Assembly (NCBI RefSeq): GCF_938017775.1
Contig: NZ_CALIIU010000079.1
Coordinates: 1 to 64,000 of the forward strand
DNA: 64,000 nucleotides
Direction: 5' to 3'
DNA from: an uncultured Campylobacter sp.
GTDB lineage: Bacteria; Campylobacterota; Campylobacteria; Campylobacterales; Campylobacteraceae
Below, piece by piece: positions 34,955-42,973 of this stretch; within the stretch, counting starts at the first letter, position 1, and every line of letters begins with the position of its first letter. A program made the translations under genes and the position numbers. The notes beneath the pieces are model-generated. The model saw only the letters and a list, made by a program, of their open reading frames with translations, did no database searches and had not been told where the DNA came from.

Positions 34955-36778
34955 ATGAGCCTTGTAAAAAATATCGGCGCATTTTTAAAAGACAGATTCA
35001 GCCTTCTATCGGTATTTGATGGTGCGGTGCTAAACACATACGCGCTAGTTTTAGTATTAAATTTAGCCCTAGGGTTGCTTCTTATCGCGCGCGGCGGCGA
35101 GCTGCTCTCTGCGCAGGCGCTGTTTTTCGTAGCGTCTGCGATCTGCGGCGTGACGATACTTTTTTTCGCGCTTTACGCGCTTAGTTTTTACAGCGCCAGG
35201 CTATATAAAATTCTAGCCTTTATGCTTCTGGCGCTAAACGTGGTCTTTGCGATCGCTCAGATTTTTTTGATCTTTAGCCTGGAGCTTACCTACTCGCACG
35301 GCACGCTGGACGCGCTAGTGCAAACGACGCCCAAGGAGGCCTTCGAGTTCGCGCATGCGTTTTTAAATTTTAAGCTTATCGCGGCCTTTTTGGCGCTTTT
35401 GATCTTCGTCTTCGCCGCTCTTAGGCTTAGAGTGAGCCAGCGAGCGCGAATGAAGCTATGTCGCGCGATAAAGCTAATCTTTTTGCTTAGCTTGCTTGTT
35501 TTTATTGCGCATGCGGCGTTTAAAAGCTACGTAGCCAAAAGCTCGAAAATGCGCGCCAGCATCATAATCGCGCTAAATAAAATTCCGATTTATAACTTTG
35601 CTTTCGTTACGAAGGATTATTTCGGCGCCGATTTTAAAAGCGTGCGCGAGCTGCAAGCCGGATACCAAAGCATTTACGCCTCGCACTCGCACAAAACCGC
35701 GCCAAACCGCATCTCAAACGTCGTTTTTATTATTGGAGAGAGCCTGCAGCGAAATTTTATGAGCCTATACGGCTACTATCTGCCCACCACACCGAATCTG
35801 CAAGCGCTTGAGCAAAGCGGAAATTTAATCGCCTTTAGCGATGTCGTCTCGCCTGGAGCCAAGACCAACGATGTGTTAAAATACGTGCTAAATTTTGGAA
35901 ATTACGAGAGCGAAAAGCAGCGCCCGTGGAACGCCAACCTCGACATCGTAAATCTCGCGCGGCTCGCAAACTACGAGACCTTTTGGATCAGTAACCAGGA
36001 GCGCTACGGGCAGTGGGCGGTCGCAAGCGGCGCGAGCGCGCAGATGACGGATCACTCGGACTTTACGAACCAGATCCCGGTTTACAAATACGCCTACTCG
36101 CTCGACGAAGTTATGCTTCCGAGTATAAAAAATTTCAAATCCGGCGCGAAAATATCGCCCCTTGCGCGCAAGGACGAAAGCTCCGCCGCAGAGGCGGGCG
36201 GCACGCAGAAAAAGGATAAATTTTTCATCCTTCATCTGATGGGCTCGCACCCGAGCTACGAGTTTCGCTATCCGAAAAACTTTGCTAAATTTAGCGCCGC
36301 GGACATCTCGCGTGAGCCGCTTGATGAGGGGCAGAAAAAAGAGCTCGCGCACTACCTAAACACCGTGGCTTACAACGATTTTATAGTAAGCGAAATTTAT
36401 AAAATTTTCGCAAGCGACAACACGCTGATAGTCTATTTCAGCGACCACGCCCAGAGCCTTTATCAATACCGCGGCAAGCTGATCCACGGCGGCATCAACC
36501 GCTTCACGCTCGAAATCCCGCTGATTTTCATGGCGTCGGATAAATTTAAAGAGCAAAACGCTGATCTTTGGGCGCGCATCGCGGCAGCCAAAGACAGGCC
36601 GTTTTTAAACGACGATCTCATCCACGCGATCGCAGAAATTTTAGAGATGACCGATCTACCGGAGTACGATCCCGCTCGCTCGGTGATAAACGCGGATTTC
36701 AACGCCTCGCGTCCGCGCATCATCGAGGGGGTCGATTACGATAAGGTTTATAAGCTGCAGAAGGAATTCGGCGAGTAA
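34955..36778 (+). CDS. Phosphoethanolamine transferase (EptA/sulfatase-like)
   Basis: A 607-residue inner-membrane enzyme: about five helices in residues 1-200, then a periplasmic alkaline-phosphatase-like domain. Metal and nucleophile motifs: VVFIIGESLQRNFMSLYGY near 258, SPGAKTND with the candidate nucleophile Thr near 303, HLMGSHPSY near 430 and YFSDHAQS near 495. It moves PEtn from phosphatidylethanolamine to lipid A, the flagellar rod or glycans; C. jejuni EptC does all three. Immediate upstream uppP is consistent with envelope work. Acceptor unknown. Confidence 0.85.
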   Translation: MSLVKNIGAFLKDRFSLLSVFDGAVLNTYALVLVLNLALGLLLIARGGELLSAQALFFVASAICGVTILFFALYALSFYSARLYKILAFMLLALNVVFAIAQIFLIFSLELTYSHGTLDALVQTTPKEAFEFAHAFLNFKLIAAFLALLIFVFAALRLRVSQRARMKLCRAIKLIFLLSLLVFIAHAAFKSYVAKSSKMRASIIIALNKIPIYNFAFVTKDYFGADFKSVRELQAGYQSIYASHSHKTAPNRISNVVFIIGESLQRNFMSLYGYYLPTTPNLQALEQSGNLIAFSDVVSPGAKTNDVLKYVLNFGNYESEKQRPWNANLDIVNLARLANYETFWISNQERYGQWAVASGASAQMTDHSDFTNQIPVYKYAYSLDEVMLPSIKNFKSGAKISPLARKDESSAAEAGGTQKKDKFFILHLMGSHPSYEFRYPKNFAKFSAADISREPLDEGQKKELAHYLNTVAYNDFIVSEIYKIFASDNTLIVYFSDHAQSLYQYRGKLIHGGINRFTLEIPLIFMASDKFKEQNADLWARIAAAKDRPFLNDDLIHAIAEILEMTDLPEYDPARSVINADFNASRPRIIEGVDYDKVYKLQKEFGE

Positions 36779-37374
36779 ATTCGGTGAAATTTTGCGCCTT
36801 TTAGCGGTGCAGATTTCGCTTCTTAAAATTTGCGCTCTTATCGCAAGCGCTCGCGCCTTAATTTAGCTTTCGGACGGGCGCGGGCGCGTCAATTTACGCC
36901 GCCACGGGCTCTGCAGTAAAATTTCTCGCCGCGGAAGTCTGCCGAGTAAAATTCGGTTTTGCGGAATTTCAAATTTTACGGCGCAGAATTTTCCATGCGT
37001 TCGCGAAATACAAAATTTGCGAAGCTTATTTGAATAGCTAAATTTTGAAATTTAGCTGCGCCGAGATTTACCCATGCGGTACGGAATTCTACCGCTCAAA
37101 TTTCACGGCACAAAACTCCGCAGCACAAAATTTATCGCTAGAATTCAGCTCTCAATTTAAAATTTCAAAATTCCAAGCCGCGAAATTTTATGCCGAAGAA
37201 TTTCGCGTTCCAATCGATACGGAGTATCTGCCGCCCGAGCCGTGCATAAAATTCTACGCTTTAAAATTCCAAGCCATAAAATTTTACGTTGCGAAATTTC
37301 CCGACAAAATTTTATGTCGCAAAATCCCGCGCCGCGAAATTTAAAAGCGGCTCTTGTTATAAAATTTCGCGAGC
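36779..37374. other. 600-bp spacer built of AAATTT-type repeats
   Basis: The clearest example of the dispersed repeat: A/T blocks (AAATTT, AAAATT, GAATTC) recur about every 15-20 bp with linkers rich in CG. The frame 37045-37344 (plus) is a by-product and encodes repeated KFYAxKF units; I do not regard it as a gene. Confidence 0.55.
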
Positions 37375-38691
37375 TCAATTTACGCTGCCGCAGCGGTATT
37401 TGCCCGCTACGAAGGTGATTTTATCGCGGATCTGAGCGATCTGTCTTAGCGCCTCTGCTAAGAAATCCACGTCGCTTTCGTCGTGGATGAACGAGAAGCT
37501 AGCCCGCACCCAAGCGGGTTTGCGGGACATTTCGGTATCGGGTTGCAAGCCGAGCAGATCAAAGCCGTATGGCGCAGCACAGTCGCAGCCTGCGCGAGTC
37601 TGGATCTCAAATTTCTGCCCGAGCACCCCGGCTAGCGCGTCTGCGCCGAGCCCTTGCATATTAAAAGCAAAGATCGGTACGCGCGGCGCGGTGAGATTAC
37701 CGTAAATTTCAATCTCGGAGATTTTTGAAATTTCGCTTATGAAGTGCTTGCAAATCGCCTCTTCGCGCGACTTGATCGCCTCTAGCCCCGCGCTTTTGCG
37801 AAGCTTTAGAGCAAGATAGGTCCTCACCAGCGCGATGATACCGGGCGTGCCTGCTTCCTCCAAGCGCTCCTTGTCGATTATAAAGCGCTGCGTTAGGGCA
37901 TCTGCGTATTTGATCGTGCCGCCTCCCGCGAACGTCGGCTCCTCGCCGCGCAAAAGCTCCTTTCGCACCGCCAAAATCCCGCTGGCGCCCACTCCGCCCA
38001 AGAGCTTGTGCGCGCCGAAAAACATGCCGTCGCAAAAGCCGAGATCTACGTTTTCGTGCGCGATGAGCGCGCTGGCGTCCACGAACAGCCGCCCGCCGTG
38101 CGCTTTTAGCATCAAGTAAGCGCGCTTGTAATCAAGCTTTAGCCCCGTCACGTTCGATGCTGCGGTAAGTACACCGTAAATTTCGCGCCCTTTGTTTGCG
38201 GATAAAATTTCGCCCAGCCGCGCAAAGTCCATCAGCCCGCTTGGATCCAGCGGCACGCGTACAACCTCGCAAAGCCCCTGTCTTAGGCTAATTTCAACGG
38301 AGTGATGCTCAAAAGGCGAGATAATGAAAAGTGGCAGCTCTTTTATGCTCTCGCGCCGCAAACCGAGCCTATCTCGCGTCGCGGGCGGCAGGTAGATGCC
38401 TAAAATTTCCCAAAGCTTCTTAATCGCCGCAGTCGCGCCAAATCCGCACGAGATCAGGTAGTAGCGCTCTTCGCAGCCTAGAAGCTCTTTGATTTTGGCT
38501 CTTGCGTTTTCGTAGTAATCGCTCGTGATCTCGGCGTTGGCTCCGCCTGCGGAGTGGACGTTGGCATATGTTGCAAGCACGCGCTCGATCTCCGCTTCTA
38601 TAGGACAGTACGCGAGTCCCGAGGCGGCGAAATCGAAGTATTTGACCCCCTCTTTTAAGATGATATTTTCTTTGATCGTTTCAAAATCCAA
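37375..38691 (-). CDS. Class V aminotransferase (cysteine desulfurase-like)
   Basis: A 438-residue PLP enzyme of the SufS/CsdA-like branch. The PLP lysine is in FFGAHKLLGG, with SPFEHHSVEI upstream and RAGCDCAAPYG, which carries a likely catalytic-loop cysteine, near the C-terminus. I take the TTG at 38691 as the start: GGAG lies seven bases upstream and a TATAAT box at 38716-38721 would start transcription near 38709, behind any more distal start codon. NifS for Fe-S assembly is probably a separate gene. No sulfur-transfer partner adjoins. Substrate unknown. Confidence 0.8.
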   Translation of the reverse strand: MDFETIKENIILKEGVKYFDFAASGLAYCPIEAEIERVLATYANVHSAGGANAEITSDYYENARAKIKELLGCEERYYLISCGFGATAAIKKLWEILGIYLPPATRDRLGLRRESIKELPLFIISPFEHHSVEISLRQGLCEVVRVPLDPSGLMDFARLGEILSANKGREIYGVLTAASNVTGLKLDYKRAYLMLKAHGGRLFVDASALIAHENVDLGFCDGMFFGAHKLLGGVGASGILAVRKELLRGEEPTFAGGGTIKYADALTQRFIIDKERLEEAGTPGIIALVRTYLALKLRKSAGLEAIKSREEAICKHFISEISKISEIEIYGNLTAPRVPIFAFNMQGLGADALAGVLGQKFEIQTRAGCDCAAPYGFDLLGLQPDTEMSRKPAWVRASFSFIHDESDVDFLAEALRQIAQIRDKITFVAGKYRCGSVN

Positions 38692-38715
38692 AGCGCAACT
38701 CCAAAATTTTTGCAA

Positions 38716-38738
38716 ATTATATCCAAACTCGCTAAAAT
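38716..38738. promoter_or_regulatory. Divergent -10 boxes for the aminotransferase and DUF234 genes
   Basis: Minus-strand TATAAT at 38716-38721 points to the aminotransferase; plus-strand TAAAAT at 38733-38738 points to the DUF234 gene, 10 bp ahead of its AAGGAGG. The two starts are only about 70 bp apart. Confidence 0.45.
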
Positions 38739-38789
38739 TACGCCCGCAAGGAGGGCGAAATTTACGAGTTAAAAGACACGGCGCGAAAT

Positions 38790-39626
38790 TTGGGCGATGC
38801 TGGTATCGACGCGATTTTGCAGTTTCATTTCGTATTTGACGAGATAGGCTGTATAAGCGGCTACGCGGACGTTTTCGAAGCGATCGAAAATGAAATTTTG
38901 CTCTGCTTTGAACATCTCGGCGAGCGCTTTAAATTCGGTGGCGAGTGCGAAGAGCAGGTCAAAAAGGCGCTGATGAAATTCGCTAGAAGCGACCGCAAAA
39001 AAATAGGAATTTCAAAAATCTTGCCGCGATTTACGGCGCAAAAAATCACTGCAGACCTCATAAACGCGAAGTTTTTAATCACCGAAAAATCAAGCGAGCA
39101 AAGGGCTCAAAAAGAGCGCAAAAACGACCGCCTCCCGCGCGCGCTGCGACGCTACCATATCACGGACAAGGTCCATTTTAGCAGCAACTTTGCGAGGTTT
39201 TGGTTTAGATTTATCGAGCCGAACCTGCCCGCGCTGCGCCGCGGCGAGATAGGACGCGTGCTAAGCCTAATCAAAGCGGATTTCAACGCCTACGCGGGGC
39301 TCGGGTTTGAAATTTTAAGCAAGGAGCTGCTCGCGAAGTATCTAAATTTAGAGATTTCGCAAATTTCAAGCTTCTGGAACAAAGAGGTTGAGATCGACAT
39401 CTACGCGAAATTTGAGAGCTTTTGCGTCGCGGGCGAGTGCAAATACAAGGAGCGAAAAATTTCAAAAAACGTGCTAAACGAGCTCATGCTCAAATGCGAA
39501 AAAGCGCACCTCGCGCCTGATCTGCTCGCGCTGTTTTCCAAAAGCGGCTTTAGCGGCGAGCTGCATAACCTAAAAAGCGATAAAATTTTACTCTTTTCGC
39601 TCGAGGATTTTAAAATTTTGCTTTAA
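38790..39626 (+). CDS. DUF234 protein with PD-(D/E)XK nuclease-like domain
   Basis: About 278 residues from the TTG at 38790. Residues 120-180 carry a helical linker (RYHITDKVHFSSNFARFWFRF) typical of the C-terminal part of archaeal-type ATPases, and the end has the nuclease core EVEIDIYAKF...GECKYKERK, in which E/D, E and K match PD-(D/E)XK. The ATPase domain normally in front is missing. An AAGGAGG at 38748-38754 points to an ATT at 38760 in the same frame as the real start (ten residues longer); the listed start is the first ordinary codon. Function unknown. Confidence 0.7.
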   Translation: MGDAGIDAILQFHFVFDEIGCISGYADVFEAIENEILLCFEHLGERFKFGGECEEQVKKALMKFARSDRKKIGISKILPRFTAQKITADLINAKFLITEKSSEQRAQKERKNDRLPRALRRYHITDKVHFSSNFARFWFRFIEPNLPALRRGEIGRVLSLIKADFNAYAGLGFEILSKELLAKYLNLEISQISSFWNKEVEIDIYAKFESFCVAGECKYKERKISKNVLNELMLKCEKAHLAPDLLALFSKSGFSGELHNLKSDKILLFSLEDFKILL

Positions 39627-39665
39627 ATTGCGCGCTAAAAAAGCCCGATGGTAGCGCAATAATTA

Positions 39666-39692
39666 CAAGCCCAAGCAAATCGCTTGGGCTTG
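39666..39692 (+). terminator. Rho-independent terminator after the DUF234 gene
   Basis: CAAGCCCAAGC/GCTTGGGCTTG is an 11-bp perfect stem with a 5-base loop, followed by CTTTT on the plus strand. It lies 40 bp after the stop codon. Confidence 0.75.
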
Positions 39693-39853
39693 CTTTTAGA
39701 AGATGTATCGTTTTAAATTTAGAATTGCCGGGTTACAATCAATATAAAATTTCAGCTCGCGCGGACGACTGCGCTGCGCGCGACTTGCGCTACCGCGAGC
39801 AAACTCCCGCTGCTCGCACACAAGCCTCGCGCTATAAATTCCTCAAATTTAGA

Positions 39854-40594
39854 CTATTTTTTCACTTTGATCACGTATGGGACTGATTTGATCACGCCTT
39901 TGGAAAATAGAGTCTTAGTATCCGCATACACGGCGTCAAGCTCAGCTTTTGAGACGTCCGCATCGCTTACCTGCACGTCCTTGTTATAGTATTTCTCGAT
40001 CACGTCGATCGCGCCTTTTTGATCGCTCGGCGAGAGGGCCTTCAGCTGCTTTAAAATCAGCGCCGATTTGATAAACGCGCTCTTGCCGTGCACCGGCGCA
40101 AAGATCAATTTTACGTTGCTATTGCGAAGATGCTTCGTGATCCTTTTCATCTCCTCGGCGCAATACGGGCACTCCGGATCGCCCACGATGTAGGTCATAT
40201 AGGGGTTGTTTTTATCAAACGACTCGATATAGGCAAATCTCGCGGGATCTATGCTCTTTAGCAGCTCAAGCGCGGCGGCGTCCCTGGCGTCCTTTAAAAT
40301 TTGAGTTCTCGTCTTAAATAGCGCCGCATCTGCCGCATCCGCGAGCTTGGGCTCCTCGGTCACTGCCACTAGACTTTTGCCGTCGTCGCTAGCTAAAAAC
40401 GCCTCTTTTTTATCGCCCGAGCGGACGATCAGCAAATTTAGCCCGTTTAGCGAGTTTAGTTTGTCGATCGAGATGAGCTGAGCGTTTTTATCATTTAGAC
40501 TTTGTTTTAGGTTTTTTACGAACTCCGCTTCGTTCGCATTCGCGCCAAGCACAAAAGCTGCACATGCAGCCAAAACGTAGATGAGTTTTTTCAT
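39854..40594 (-). CDS. DsbC/DsbG-like periplasmic thiol:disulfide protein
   Basis: A 246-residue exported protein (signal peptide about 1-20). A small N-terminal domain (20-100) is followed by a linker helix and a thioredoxin fold with CPYC in GDPECPYCAEEM near residue 147 and a cis-Pro region SVPYVIKV near the end. That is the layout of DsbC/DsbG isomerases. CPYC is common in this group. Alternative: a DsbA-like oxidant. It is monocistronic, divergent from efp with 88 bp between starts. Confidence 0.8.
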   Translation of the reverse strand: MKKLIYVLAACAAFVLGANANEAEFVKNLKQSLNDKNAQLISIDKLNSLNGLNLLIVRSGDKKEAFLASDDGKSLVAVTEEPKLADAADAALFKTRTQILKDARDAAALELLKSIDPARFAYIESFDKNNPYMTYIVGDPECPYCAEEMKRITKHLRNSNVKLIFAPVHGKSAFIKSALILKQLKALSPSDQKGAIDVIEKYYNKDVQVSDADVSKAELDAVYADTKTLFSKGVIKSVPYVIKVKK

Positions 40595-40648
40595 AGCTTC
40601 CCTCCCCTTAAAATTTCGCCAATTATATCAATTTAAAATAAAATTTGT

Positions 40649-40654
40649 TATAAT
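40649..40654 (+). promoter_or_regulatory. -10 box for efp
   Basis: TGTTATAATCGC gives an extended TATAAT 29 bp before the efp ATG; AAGGAG is at 40671-40676. Confidence 0.55.
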
Positions 40655-40682
40655 CGCGCCTCATTAATTTAAGGAGAAATTT

Positions 40683-41249
40683 ATGGCTTATTCAATGGGC
40701 GATCTAAAAAAAGGTCTAAAAATCGAGGTGGACGGAATTCCGTTTAAAATCATAGAATACCAACACGTAAAACCGGGAAAAGGACCTGCTTTCGTGCGCG
40801 TTAAAATAAAATCTTTTATAGATGGCAAGGTGCTTGAAAAGACCTTTCACGCCGGCGATAAATGCGAGGCGCCGAATCTCGAAGAAAAAGAGATGCAGTA
40901 TCTCTACGACGACGGCGAGGCGTGTCAGTTCATGGATACGGCTAGCTACGAGCAAATCGCGATCAGCGACGAGGATGTGGGCGAGGCGAAAAAATGGATG
41001 CTAGATGGCATGATGGTAAATATAATGTTTTACAACGGCAAAGCGATCGGCGTGGATGTGCCGCAGGTGGTGGAGCTTAAGATCGTAGAAACTGCGCCGA
41101 ATTTCCGCGGCGATACGCAGGGCAGCAACAAAAAGCCCGCCACGCTTGAGACCGGCGCCGTGGTACAGATACCATTTCACGTACTCGAAGGCGAGGTCAT
41201 CCGCGTTGACACCGTCCGCGGCGAGTATATCGAGCGCGCAAATAAATAA
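40683..41249 (+). CDS. efp: Elongation factor P
   Basis: A 188-residue EF-P with KOW-like and two OB domains. It rescues ribosomes stalled on polyproline. The modification loop KPGKGPAFVRVK has Lys near residue 33 at the tip. The C-terminal VIRVDTVRGEYIERA is family-typical. Normal length. Single gene, convergent with the selenoprotein gene; the hairpin at 41487-41520 separates them. Confidence 0.97.
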   Translation: MAYSMGDLKKGLKIEVDGIPFKIIEYQHVKPGKGPAFVRVKIKSFIDGKVLEKTFHAGDKCEAPNLEEKEMQYLYDDGEACQFMDTASYEQIAISDEDVGEAKKWMLDGMMVNIMFYNGKAIGVDVPQVVELKIVETAPNFRGDTQGSNKKPATLETGAVVQIPFHVLEGEVIRVDTVRGEYIERANK

Positions 41250-41486
41250 TCCCCCCTGTTTTTGCGAAATTTTGATTTCGCAAAAATTCCTCTTTCTTTT
41301 AAAATTTATAAACTCCGAGCGATAAAAATTTAAACCGCGATCGTCGCGTAAATTTTAATTAAAATGACTTTTTGGATTCGCCGAAATGCGAGATCATTTA
41401 ATCTAAATTTTGCGTAGCGCTGATTTGGCAAATTTAGGATGATTTTACGATTAAATTTACGGATATGAAATTTGAGTATAAAAAAC

Positions 41487-41520
41487 GCCCGAAAGCAAAT
41501 CTTGCGACCCGCTTTCGGGC
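41487..41520 (-). terminator. Terminator of the SelW-like gene
   Basis: GCCCGAAAGC/GCTTTCGGGC form a 10-bp perfect stem with a 14-base loop. On the minus strand it starts six bases after the SelW-like stop and is followed by GTTTTTT, a proper T-run. This independently shows that the minus strand here is a transcribed gene. Confidence 0.8.
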
Positions 41521-41526
41521 TTTGAG

Positions 41527-41760
41527 CTAGGCTGCAACTTTAATTAGATTTAAAATTTCACCTTCACTTGGGAAACGAGGCTTAGCAAAATCTTTATTGA
41601 AGAAAAGCTTTCTGCCGTCAACTTCTACTAGAAAGTCTCCGCTGCCACCAGGGACCAACTCGACAACTGCATCCTTATAGACGCCTGTTATTTCATCTCT
41701 CACACGGAGAGCTTGCGGTCTATAAGATCAAGAATTACAATAAGTAATTACAACCTTCAT
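41527..41760 (-). CDS. SelW-like selenoprotein (Rdx family) with in-frame TGA
   Basis: ATG at 41760 with AAGGA upstream opens a 77-codon frame interrupted only by TGA at 41728-41730, ending in TAG at 41527-41529. Read with selenocysteine at codon 11 it begins MKVVITYCNSU and continues SYRPQALRVRDE; later parts include GSGDFLVEVDGRKLFF and ILNLIKVA. This is the SelT/SelW/SelH thioredoxin-like fold with a CxxU redox motif. A stem-loop follows the TGA and a T-run terminator follows the stop. Formate dehydrogenase, a usual Sec enzyme, is in the same window. Reading it as a pseudogene would ignore the intact flanks. Redox partner and role are unknown. Confidence 0.85.
41697..41730 (-). promoter_or_regulatory. 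Candidate bacterial SECIS element
   Basis: Starting at the TGA (41730), 16 bases are followed by CTCTC-CGTGT-GAGAG, a 5-bp perfect stem with a five-base loop containing GU. Bacterial SECIS hairpins sit just after the UGA and need a G and U in the apical loop, which fits. The fold is short and has not been tested by me with a folding program. Confidence 0.55.
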
Positions 41761-41912
41761 CTTTATTCCTTTCTAAAAAAGTGCCACATTCTAGCAGAAC
41801 TAGCTTAAATTTTAATATAAAGGCTAAAATTTCGCGCGCCTCAGCATTTAAAATTTACGAGCGAAATTTCGACGTTTGCAAAGCTTGGAATCTCGCTGCT
41901 GCGGGCTCAAGA

Positions 41913-42623
41913 CTAGTCCTCAAATTTTAAAATTTCATCGTAGCAGAGATAAAAATCGCAGCCCTGCGCGTGGAATTTCTTATCGCCGTGAAAGTGTCCG
42001 AAATACCACCGCTCAGGTCTTACGAGCTCAAAGATCCTCTCTAAATACTCAGACGTTTTATCGGGAGTACTTTTGCCACACCAGAGGTATTCTTTTAAAA
42101 ATTTCATCGCAAACCTCGGCGCCGTGTGGCTCAGCACCGCATCTATTCGCCCGCCCGCGGCGATAAAATCACGCGCATTTTGCACCGCATAGCTAAACTC
42201 CTCCTCGCTCGGAATCTCGCGCGCCCACCAGCTAAGCCCCGGTATCCGATGCGCCTTATCGACGCTAAGCGCGCCGCCAAAGCACAAAAAATGTCGCCCT
42301 GCAATCTCGTAAATTTCGCCGCGCCGTAGCCAAAAAATATTTTCGCCGCCCACGCCTACGCTGCCGCCGAATTTCCGCTCGCGCGGCAGTTCGTCCAACA
42401 TATCGAAATTTTCGTGGTTGCCGTCGATAAAAAGAAGCGTGGCGGGGAGGTATCTTTCTATGTTTTTACGCACCATAAACTCATCTATCCGCTCGCTCCA
42501 AAACAGCCCAAAATCCCCGAGCACGATGACGAAATCATCGGCGCTAAGCCCGCCTGCAAAGGCCTTGTTCGTTATTTTGCTGATCTCGTTTATTCCGTGC
42601 GTATCTCCGCAAAGATATATCAT
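41913..42623 (-). CDS. Calcineurin-like metallophosphoesterase
   Basis: A 236-residue cytoplasmic phosphoesterase with all five metal motifs: GDTHG (residues 6-10), GDFG, GNHE, a central LSHTAP and GHFH near the C-terminus. Two-metal hydrolysis of a phosphomonoester or diester. No signal peptide. Closest in feel to small phage/bacterial phosphatases acting on proteins or cyclic nucleotides; the substrate cannot be read. It is the only gene in its unit. Confidence 0.85.
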   Translation of the reverse strand: MIYLCGDTHGINEISKITNKAFAGGLSADDFVIVLGDFGLFWSERIDEFMVRKNIERYLPATLLFIDGNHENFDMLDELPRERKFGGSVGVGGENIFWLRRGEIYEIAGRHFLCFGGALSVDKAHRIPGLSWWAREIPSEEEFSYAVQNARDFIAAGGRIDAVLSHTAPRFAMKFLKEYLWCGKSTPDKTSEYLERIFELVRPERWYFGHFHGDKKFHAQGCDFYLCYDEILKFED

Positions 42624-42973
42624 ATTCCTCTCCTTTAATCTGGCTCGCCGCGCTTTGTCGCAGACCGTGCAAATGGAATTTTAAGCGCTAAATTTTACGC
42701 AGCGCACACTGCACAGACCTTTCGCCCCTAGCCGTAACCACATAAATTTAATCCAAATTAAAAGCGTAAATTTGGGCGACGTATTTTAAAAGCACAGGCA
42801 TCAAGCCTATCGACGCGTAAATTTAAAGCCGCAGCTTCTGATTTAAATTTCGCGGCGCAGATCTAAGCGGCGAAATCCAAATAGGCGCAGCTTTGCTTAC
42901 TGCCGCTAAATTTTAAATTTAGCGACCAACTTTGTAAATTTTACGGCGAGCCGCCTAAATTTAAAGATTAAAT
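42624..42973. other. 350-bp spacer
   Basis: A/T-rich, with AAATTT blocks and no credible gene. It should contain the promoter of the metallophosphoesterase and the 3' end of the O-acetylation cassette. Confidence 0.45.

Noticed and set aside
37045..37344. 99-codon plus frame with KFYAxKF repeats
   Set aside because: Made of the dispersed AAATTT repeat; amino acid pattern is a by-product.
41728..41730. TGA in the SelW-like gene as a nonsense mutation
   Set aside because: Start, motif, downstream frame and terminator are all intact and the TGA falls at the U of CxxU.
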